From Tetranychus cinnabarinus (Eukaryota; Arthropoda; Arachnida; Trombidiformes; Tetranychidae): 64,000 bases of DNA. The translations under genes were made by a program, and so were the position numbers. The DNA is taken from contig WHVY01000003.1 in assembly GCA_022266195.1 (NCBI GenBank), positions 930,001 to 994,000 of the forward strand, read 5' to 3'. A model generated the notes under the pieces. It did not search any database. It was not told where the DNA came from and saw only the letters and a program-made list of their open reading frames with translations. This document shows, one piece after another, positions 35,675 through 46,400 of the stretch. Positions within the stretch are counted from its first letter, which is position 1. Each line of letters begins with the position of its first letter.

Positions 35675-36388
35675 TTTGTGAGTATTTTATCGAAAAGTTG
35701 CAAGTCTGAATCAAATTTTTATGATGAAATTATTCCAGCTGAAATACATGATTTTCAAATTTACGAGCTTTTTAACACTGATCTTTCATCAAATTTGATT
35801 CATCATCATTGACTTTGACATTTTGAGTAAATAGTTTTTCTTTCTTTTAGTCTGGTAGCTCGTCGGTTCCCTCGTTTGGCTATGGCTAAATTTGCTTAAT
35901 ATGGTTCTTTTTATGTGACTAATAAAACTTGTTAACTAATTTAATCATTTGAACCAATGAGTTTATTTAATTTATCGTGAGACAATTTTTGGTGTTATAT
36001 TTTAAATGTTATGCTAAAGATGAAAAATGGTTATCAAGTTTAAGTCTGTCAAGTAAGCATGGTGTTTAAATTGGGACGGATAAATTGTTTTGCTGCAAAG
36101 AGGCGTTCGGAAATTTCCATCAATCATTTCCATTAGTCTAATTAATTTAACATTTTCATGTCAAATTGGTGTAGTAGGATTATTTTCAATTAATGACTTG
36201 GTTAATCAAGCAAAAATCATAGTTTTGTTACCATAACCAATCAAAACCGTAAATATCTTTCTAATCATTAATCGATTAACTGATAGAGATGCATGAACTC
36301 AATTTATTGAAAATGCTTAGCTTTTCAATTGACTAACATGTGCTTCTAAAGCTTCAGACAAGCATTGTTTTACTAATCACTGATTAGT
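35675..36388. other. Intergenic stretch up to the retrotransposon
   Basis: CMAS-like 3' UTR (AATAAAA near 35921) and AT-rich sequence. Its last four bases, TAGT (36385-36388), are one copy of the retrotransposon target duplication. Confidence 0.6.
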
Positions 36389-37421
36389 TGAAGGGTAGAG
36401 TTGCCCAAAATCATTCCAATCATAATCATTTGATAAAAATCATTTAATCATTTAATCTTTAATTTTCATTTTGTTCAGCTTATAAGCTTCATTGGTTAAA
36501 ATATAAAAAATTGGTTTTGTAAATTTTGTAATAATCCCTAACAATGACATCATAAGATTGTTTACTGTTGTCACAGTGATAATTGGTCAGAGCTTCTAAG
36601 CTTACATAATCATTCCTTTTCCTTTTTCTTTTGTTCTTTTCCTTCCGTTAAAAACAGTATATAATGGGTTCTCATAATTGAGTTTAATGGTCTTTTTGAT
36701 TTGTCTTTGATTTTAATCATAATTAAGTATCAAAATGAACTGAATCTATCTTTAAGTGTTTTACAATTCTGCTAATAAGTTGTTAAATTCATCCTGGTTT
36801 ATAAACCTTCATCTCTTCATATTTTCTGGGTTTTCTTTTGGTGTTAATAAATATCTTTAAGTTTTCTAAAATTTCCATTTGTGCTCTTAATTTTGTGCTT
36901 CCTAAAGACTTTAGTCTATTTGTGTTTTCTCAACATATTTGCCTAATTGATTCTGGTCAATGCTCGAGATTACAGCTATTGAATTGTGTGCTATTTTATT
37001 GATTATAATCATCGAGTTCAACTTCTCAGTTTTTAGCTGTTTCTGGTTAGAGTTTGGAAACTCGTTTCAACTCTAAATTCATCTTTTGCTTTCTAAAGCT
37101 AATTGGTCAACAAGATAAGGGTTCAAGAGCTTCTAAGCTAACTCAACAGTATAAGTGACCAAACCAGTCGAATCTAGTTTCATTGTTTCAAGTAACATTC
37201 TTGGTCAACTTGTGGTTTCTAAACCTTTGGTAATCCAGTCTAATCTTGGTCATATTTCTTAGTTTGTAAACTAGTGATCCTAAAAGAACCTGAACATTCA
37301 GGATTTGAAAGACTGAATAAATCTTCTGAGTTTGTTTGAATTCAACTTTAATTGTGATTAAATTTAATTGTGTTTAAATCAACTCTACGTTTGTAAACGA
37401 ATTGAACTGTTTAACCTTTCA
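36389..37421 (+). repeat. 5' LTR
   Basis: 1033 bp, begins TGAAGGGTAGAG and ends AACCTTTCA. TATATAA at 36658-36664 is the likely core promoter, with AATAAA near 36847. It contains at least ten short palindromes at 36477, 36591, 36796, 36906, 37050, 37088, 37128, 37214, 37261 and 37388, most of the form AGCTTNTAAGCT or GTTTNTAAAC with 5-7 bp arms. Confidence 0.97.
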
Positions 37422-37422
37422 A

Positions 37423-37440
37423 ATGGCGACCTCGGCAGGA
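37423..37440 (+). other. Primer binding site, tRNA-Arg type
   Basis: TGGCGACCTCGGCAGG begins two bases after the LTR. It is complementary to a tRNA 3' end ...CCTGCCGAGGTCGCCA. TGGCGACC is the start used by 412/mdg1-type elements primed by tRNA-Arg. The site overlaps the first possible gag ATG (37423). The tRNA-Arg(CCU) at 18.8 kb has a different acceptor stem and is not the primer. Confidence 0.6.
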
Positions 37441-40400
37441 TTGCTGTTTAATTCAACTATTCAATATGATTATTGTTTCATGGCTGGTGATAAAAATAAG
37501 AACGACGACGAGGTAAATTCTGAAGATGGTGATGACAATCCCAATCCTAATCAATTCGCAATTAAAAAAGGTCAAGATAAAAGAAACAAGGGAAGTCAAC
37601 CTCGAGAAATCGACCTTAGCTTAAAAGCTTATGATGCTGTTCAAATGAGAAGTCAATTAAGAAATTGGAAAATCAAGTTTGTGCAAAATGATGTTATCAT
37701 TAAAAGAAAATTTTATGATGCTGTTAGAACGATGTTCGCTTTAAATGGTGATACGGAAGTCACTCAAGAAATTATGGAAGCTACTGATGCCAATCAAGTT
37801 TTACACCTCGAAATACCCTCATGGGTCACCGAATTAAGAGAAAACTCTGTCTCTGAAGCTGATATACGGGAGATAATTCATAAGTGTGGTGATAAACCGA
37901 AGACAATGCGATTGACTCCAGCTAGTACAGTTAAAAAGATGTCAATTGGTTCTCCTGCTAAACGAATTTTGGAATTAATGTTTCAGAAATGGAATCGATC
38001 TGAGCTAACAAGCTCTCCTGCAGTTAAAACAACAATTGATCCTGGTGTTAACATAAGTGATTTAATTGGTTCTGAACGAACTCGAGATGATGTTTTTGAA
38101 GACGAACAAGAAACTTTAGCTTTTCAGCCTAGTACTTCGAGACAAGCTGATAGAGCTGATGATGTTAGAAGCAGATATGCTGAACGTGATAGATCATTAG
38201 ACCGAAATAGTGATAGTGATGAAGAGGTCAATAGACCGAGAAGTCAACGACGACAACCAACCGTCAATGCTTACAATAGATGCAAGCCTAAACTCCCGAA
38301 GTTACCTGAATATGTTCCTGGTACTGTCGATTCATGGATGTGGTTGCAAACTATTAAGCGGATATTGAGCTTGGAGAGATGTCACGACGACGACAAGCTG
38401 TATGTGCTTCAAAAAGCTATGGCTTACGAATTCCTGCCCTACGCAAAAGAGTTGGATAAAGAAAAGCATACATGCAAAACTTACATTACTGCACTAGAAA
38501 AGAAGCTGAGGAATCCTGCTGTTATTTCTCAAGCTACTGCTGATTTCCATAATTTAAAGTGGAACTTCGATATGAAACCGGACGAATTCATTCGTAAGTT
38601 AGAAACTATGGTTATCAAAGTTAAAGGTGAACCGTCACCTAGCGAGTTTATTCAAGATGTCTTGATACGATTGCCTACTGAGGTAAAGGACACTTTGATC
38701 CGGTCAAAGTCTGTTCATGATATTCAGGAACTAACTGCTGCGTTAGTAAATGAATACAACATTGAGATGCGAAAACGCAATGAAAAAGGAGAGCATAAAC
38801 GCGAATCTTTTCGACACGATAATAATCGTAAAGATAATAAAGATAATGAGAAGAAGGAAGACAAGAGGAATAATAATTCCAACTCCTTCAGTGCTTCTGC
38901 ACGAAAGCCTCCTTTCAGGTGTTATAATTGCGGAATTTTGGGACATTCTTCGAGAGATTGTCGTAAACCAAGGAAATCTCATAGTGAAAAATCTGATTCT
39001 AATCATAATGGTAACAATCAGTCGAACCGTTTTCAGCCTGCTAATCTGAGAATGGCTAATGTGCAACCAACGTTTGGTCAAGGTCAATCGAATGCAAATT
39101 CAAATGCAAATGCTAATAAGCAAGAAACAGCAAATTATGTTGGCGAGAAGAAACCAGATGTACATGAAGCTAATGGCCCATTAGCTCGAGCACCAAATGC
39201 TTCCGGAATGTGTTTCATGATGAGTGAAAGTCCTGAAAATAGGAAAGTCGAGTTAATAACAAACATTGACGATGAAATTAGGAATTTTCCTACGGTAAGG
39301 TTAACTTTTTGTTATCCTAATAAAGAAGTTATTAAAGTTGGCGACGTCCTAGTTGATACTGGAGCTTGTACTGCGTGCATAGATTTAAATCTGGCGATGA
39401 AGCTTAAAGCTTTTACACTACAATCAAATGTAGCTGTGCGAGGAATTATTGCGAATAGCTTTCAAGCTGTCGAAGGTGCTGCCTTCGCGATCTTTAAACA
39501 TCCTAAGATGAAGGAATCAAGGGTAATCAAATTTCAAGTGATGAGAAATTTGGAACCTGTGATGGTTCTTGGGAATCGTTTTGCTGACGTATATTTTGCT
39601 GGTATGGTTAATTATGGTGGCCGATACCAAGTGAATTTAAGAGAAAAAGTTGGTAGTGAATGGCTCACTCCTGAGCTAATGTTTCGATTTTGTACGGCAG
39701 ATGAATCAATGGAATTAATTGGAAGGCCTGAAGTGCCTATGGTAAATAAAATTCCTGATATTCCTGAGGAAAGAAAGCCTGCTGATAACTTTCTTCCTGT
39801 TATGCCTTATTCGCCGTATGAAGATGAGGAAAATATTCCTGTGCAGTTAGAAGAGAGACAAAATTTCATGATGAATTTGTCTGAATCAAAGGAGTTTGAC
39901 AACATTGTTCCTGTAATGTTTTGTCAAGAACAAAAAGCTGAATTGAGTCTAGAAGAAAGACTAATGAAGCGAATGGATGATAATCTGGATGATCAAAAGA
40001 AAATGGAATTGCTGAATGTGTTAATGCAGTTTCCTGAAGTATTTAGCCAATGCAAATCAGACCTAGGATGTGTTCCCTGGGAAAGATGGCCGATTAAAAT
40101 CGATATTGGTGACAATCACGTTCCTTTTCAAAAGCCATATCCTTGTACAATTGAGAAAAGACAAGAATATGAAAAGATAATTGCTGATCTTTTGAAAAAT
40201 GATATTATTGAGGATGGATCACAATCTGAAGGTGGTTCTCCTGCAATGCTGATTGGAAAACCTGATGGTACTTTTCGTTTGTTAAACGATCTTCGTGCAG
40301 TCAATAGACTAACAAAAGTGATTTATCATCCAATGCCGAGAATAGATGATTGCTTAGAAGCAATACGTGGTGCTAAATATTTTAATATGTTCGACCTTTA

Positions 40401-43400
40401 TCAAGGTTATTTCCAGATTGAAATACCTCCAAGTGAGCGAGGTAAAACTGTGTTTGTGACGCCTGATGGCAAATACCAGTATAAAAGGTTACCGATGGGG
40501 TTAGCCTGTGCTCCTTTTGAATTTCAACGATTGATGAATACAGTGTTAAAAGGACTTAATTACACTGAATGTTTGGGATACTTCGACGACATCCCTGTTA
40601 TTGGAAAATCATGGTCTGAGTTGTTAATAAACACAAGTTTAGTTCTTGAACGTTTGCGAGATTGGAATCTCAAAATCAAGACTGATAAATGCAAATTTGG
40701 ATGCAGTGAATTGATCTTGTTAGGACATTTGGTTAATGGCGATGGAATACGTCCAGATCCTGACAAAGTTGCCGCTTTAAAGCGATTACCGTACCCTACA
40801 ACTGTTCGACAATTGCAATCGCAATTAGGGTGTTATAACTACTTTTCAAGGTATATTAAAAATTACTCGAATCTTGCTGCTCCATTGTATCGATTGATAT
40901 CGAAAGAAAGAAAATTTAAAATGCTAAAACAAGACCATCAAGCTTTGGATGAGTTGAAAAACTCTTTGATTGAAACTACAATGTTGGTGCATTTCAATCC
41001 GAAATTAAGAAAGAAATTAAGCGTAGACGCTAGTGATGTTGCAGTTGGTGGAATACTGCTTCAAGAAGATGCTAATCTAGATGATATTCCTGATAATGAG
41101 GAACGAATTCCAATCGAGAAAGTTAAAAATTGGAAACCTTTATACTTCTTTTCACAGAAGTTGGCGAAGCATCAATTAAGTTATTCAGTTAGCGAGAAAG
41201 AATGTCTTGCAATTTTGGTTGCTGTTAAAAAATTTGATCATTATTTGGATGGTGATGAATTCTTGGTCGAAACCGATCACCATGCTCTGTGTCAGCTACC
41301 TAAGCTTCAATTTAAGAATCAACGATTAAATCGATGGGCAATTATTTTGTCAAGCTACAAATTCAAAGTGATCTACACTAAAGGAGATCAACATGGCCCT
41401 GATTGTTTGTCACGTTATCAAAACGAATGGGATCACCGAAAGACAATTGATCCTGAACAGGAATACATTGAAAATTTGTATTTTGTGGAGTCTTTAGACT
41501 CAAATGAACTTTATTGTGATTCAGTGAACAGTGAATTGTTTATTAATGATGCTCTTGGAATTGATTCATTGTTAAGAAGAAGTTTTGAAACTGTTTACCA
41601 TTATCAAACGGATGATCAATGGAAAATTAAGCTGATAGAAGCTCAACAAGCTGATGAGGAGATTAAGCATATTATTGATGAATTGGCAATCAAACCTGAT
41701 TCAAAGTTAAATGAAAGTTTTCTGTTTATGAACGATTTGTTATACCACAAACCAACAATTGGTCACGATTTAAATCGAGTTGTCATCAATGACAAAGTGC
41801 TTCAAAAAGTTTTCGAAGAAGAGCATAACTCTTCAATTGGTGGACATTTTGGTGTCGAGAAAACATATTTGCAAATCTCTAGAAGGTTTTGGATGCCTAA
41901 GCTCTATGAAGAAGTTAAAAAACTTTGTCAAAATTGTAACAAATGTTACGTAAGTAAATCAAGTAATATTACTTATGCTGAACCGGCTTGTAAGCCTATC
42001 CCTAAAATGATTTTTGAAAGACTTGAGATGGACGCACAAGGACCAATTACTTATAAACAAGGTGCAAAGAAAGTAATTTTGGTACTAATTGATTCGCTAA
42101 CAAGATTTGTATACGCTCGAGTTTATAGCAATCAACATGCTTCAACAGTAATTACGTTTTTAAACGAGTTTTTCAGTTTGTTTGGTTTCCCTGCAGTTAT
42201 ACAAACTGACCGAGGGAGAAACTTCCTTTCAGGGGAAGTGAATGATTTTTTAAAATCTATTGGAATTAAACATGAAGTTAGCAACAGTTATCATCCTCAA
42301 AGTCAAGGAACTGTTGAACGAGTTAATCGGACAATTGCTGAACGTCTGAGAACTTCAATTTGTGATGCTGATAAGCTGGATTTAAAAACATCTTTGGAAG
42401 ATGCGGTAATAGCAATTAATGCTTCAGTGCACAAGATTCATAGGTTTTCACCTTACTATTTGGTGTTTGGTAAATTCCTGATGAAGCCGATAGATTTGCA
42501 GTTGAGTTTAGAAACTCCGGTAATTAATCAAACAATTGAGAAATGCAGAGAAATTGCTCGAGATCGACTATTAAAGCAATCAAATTATTACAAAGAAAGA
42601 CTAAAGTCTACAACAAAGAGGAATCCATATCAAGTTGGTGATTTGTGTTACATAAAAAATTGTGCTCCTTCAATTGGAACTACTAAGAAATTAGTTCAAA
42701 AGTTTTATGGACCTTATTTTGTTATTGGGGAAAAGAATGGTTCACTGCTGCTAGTTAATCCTGAAAACGAAGAAAGATTTACTTTTAACTTGGAGCTTAC
42801 CAAACCACATGTAGGGATAATCCCTGAAAGTTTAAAAACTTTGAAAGCGAAACTCATAAGTGAAGCAGATGATAATGATGCCAATGATGAACTTTTAAGT
42901 GCTACTTTAAACGAACAATTAAATTTGAATTCAAGTGATTTGAATGATTCTAATGATTATAATCAAAGTATTGAAGCTGATAATGAAAATGCTGTTAATA
43001 ATAATTCAAATGAATTAGACTCTGAATCCGAAAAGTCAACTATTGCAGATGACAATCAGTCTGTTGACTTAAATCCAGTTAAACAATTAAGTAAAAAGAA
43101 GAAGAAAAGACGAAAATACAAGACTGCTAATCGCGAGATAATGTCTAATCAAGTCATAAGTGGTCAAGATGCTGAAAAAGTTGGTCCAACAACTCGAAAA
43201 AGAAAGATAATTTCAGTTAACCTAATTATCTTAAGTGAGTTTGTAAACTCTGGAAAATTTAAAATTAGCGCAAATAATCCTTTGCAATTAATTCGCGCTC
43301 AAAGTACGAATACAGTTGAGAGGGAGTTACTGTTTGGGGAAGAAGGTTCTTCACTTTCATTTGTTCTTCCATTGTCTTCAGTTGACAAATTAGTTCAATT

Positions 43401-46400
43401 GTCCTTTTCAATTTCTATTTCAAATTTTCTCCTAGTTTATAAACTAAATCATTTCTTCTTTGAATTTTTCCTGTTAAATTCATCAAGTTCTAAGCTTAAT
43501 TCAGTTAAATTAAGTATTAATTGTTTAAATTTGTGCCAAATTGATTATAATCAAAGTCTTCAAAGTCAGAAGTTCTATTTAGAATTTGGAAATTTTGGTT
43601 TTCCCATCAAGTCTTTAGACTATTCATCACGCTTTTTTAAGCAAACTGTTAATTGTGTTTTGAGCTTTAATAAGCTAATTGTGTTCAACGTTGAATCATT
43701 CAACCGTGTTCTTCATCAATTTGAACTTTGGCAAATTTTTGTGATCGAACTTTTTGGTAATCTCTTTGCAAGTCTGTGGACTAGTGCGGTTAGGTGTTTA
43801 ATTGGAGGTTATACAGTTTATAAACTTAACTCAACTTTAAAACCTGTTCAAGTTTTCGTTTTTCGTGAAGCAATTATCATGTCTTCTGCTGTTATTGAAC
43901 ACAACTCTGATTCTAATGAATCTTTCGCCTGTGCTGAAGGCTCAATCGTTTCAAGTGAAGTTTTTTCTCGTGATTTGGGAAAAATTTTAAAGGATATTCC
44001 GAAGAAAGCTCCTGTGGTAACCCTTGATGACAAGGAAATTGATGATAATCAAAAAGGTAAAACTGATAAAGTGGAAGCTTCAACCTCAGATGGTCGGAAA
44101 TCAGATCCTAATGTGCGAAATCATTTACTTTCAATGCTGTCTACTGGATGGGGAGATGAAACTCCAATGGAAACTGATGCAGAGGCTGATAAGCCCAAAG
44201 TCCATCCGTATTTCACGATTGGAGGTAATGCTTATGCTAAACGAGGAATAAAGGATCCATTGCCTAAGTCAACTGCTTTTGGTTTGTATGATCCCTCAAT
44301 TGATCTACGTTCTAAGGACAATAGTCCATATCCTCCTCCTGATGCAAATCAACAGAGATTTAACTGTTTGTTTCCGGCTCCTAAGCCTATCGATGAAAAA
44401 GAATTGCCATTTTATAACCGAACTGAATACTTTATCAAAGCTCAAGATTGGGTTGAGAAGGACATCAAGAAGTCCAATGATGATAAAGCGTGGTTTGAAT
44501 CTTTTATAAAAGAGAAGATACAGTTTAACGTCGTGGATACCAATCTAGACAACATTCAATTTGGATCTTTGCGAAAAGGATTTGCTGCAAGTCAAGTCAT
44601 TCATACCGAATTGGGTCGGTTGAAAGAGTTTATGACCTGCCAGTTGTGTGAGCAAATTGCTCTCAATCCAAAGATTTGTGCAACATGTACAAAGATTTAC
44701 TGTCTTAGCTGCGTTCGCTGGTTACAATCTTTACCTGGCGACCTTCAATTGACAAAAGTCACAGAAGCAGATAAGTTCATGTGCATTAATTCATCTTGTT
44801 TGGTTGGAATTGAACTTAATGGTTATCCTAAATATACAGAAGTTATGAACGAAGAAATTCGCAAGTTATACAGTGAAGCCACCTTCACCTGTCACCGTCA
44901 ATTCTGTGAGGCACAATTAAGTGTTACTCAAATTCTGTATCATTTATCCAGATGTAAAAATGGTCCGATTGTTTATGAGTTTGACAAAACTCTTCAGTTA
45001 AATTTCATTTCTGGTCCAGTTCGTGAAGAACTCAATCGTAAGAAGGTTTCGCTAAAAAGCATTTTGCCTGCACATTTAAAATTAAGAGAACCAACGCAAA
45101 CACACGAGCAACGATGGCACAAGAAGGCATTAGGATATGCATTCTTTTCGAAGAGTCACAAACTCAATCCTCAAGAGTTTCATCCGGAGTTAATCAGAGC
45201 GCAAACTAATTTCAAGTCAAATTATTGGAATAATTTAGCTAGACAAAGGGATCCAACGGAACCGATTGATGAAGCTGAGCAATTCGCCTTAGCTATTGGA
45301 TTTCCTAGCTGTTCTAAGGTACCGATTCCAGACGTCAAAAGACGATGGCCAACAACTCGATGCTCTCGAGTTCCGCATTATTTACTTGATTATTCATTGA
45401 ATTGGAAGCGATGGTATAAATACGTTGATGCTCGAGATGATGACTCTCTGTCAACAACCTCAACTGAAATTATGTACGCTATTGATGTGGAAGATACACA
45501 ATCTCCGTTTATCAGAATCGATCCTTATGAAAGATTAGCCCCCGCAGATGCTGAAGTTGTTCAGGAATGGCTTATGGAAGCATTCCCGTCTAGTTTAAAC
45601 CCTCGATCGATTTACAAGGAACCGAATACTTCAAAGAAGGAAAATACAATTTTCCATACCGTCCAAAGACGTGGTTTCCTTGCACAAAGTTTCATCAATA
45701 GACCGAAAGCTAATCTTCCTGCAATGTTGGATGACCAACTGAAAGTTGTTAATGATTGTGCTGCTCAAGTTGCTGATAAGCAATTAATATTCTCAATTTC
45801 TACAATGAATATTTCTGTTTGGGAAAATGGACGAATGAGACCTCGACCTTGCTGGGTACTCATCATGGATGGAAATATGCAAGTTATCTATGAGACGTTC
45901 GTTCGATATCGTGATATTGAATACATTGATTCAACTTGGCATGGACTAAGTCCAAAGGATCTCAAATACGCTCGAAATTTATTTATGGTAAGAGATCAAG
46001 TTCTCAAATATTTGGCCTGCGCTAACATAATCGTAGGTTATGGGTTAATAAACCATTTGGATAATCTTGGATTTACGAAAGATGAGATTCGTTTGTTGCA
46101 TCCTAAACTGAGAGATGTGAATAACTTCTATTCACCTTACATCGAGCATCCGATGCATCTTAATGCAATTGCCTTCCTCTGGTTTACTGGTTATACTTTG
46201 CCGGTAAAAGCACATTCTCCCGCAGTCGAAACGACAACAGTCTTGCGACTTTATTATTTGCAACATGAGGAGATTGAACGAATGGCTAAAACTTGGAATG
46301 GCATACACAACGAGAACGTTCAACAAACGTGTGGTAACAGAGTTACAGCTGCCTTACTCTACGAATTTGATCAAGGAGTGCAAAAAGGTCTTTGTTCATG

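Noticed and set aside
38743..39087. Antisense and alternative-frame ORFs over gag
   Set aside because: Shadows of the CCHC region in the polyprotein frame.
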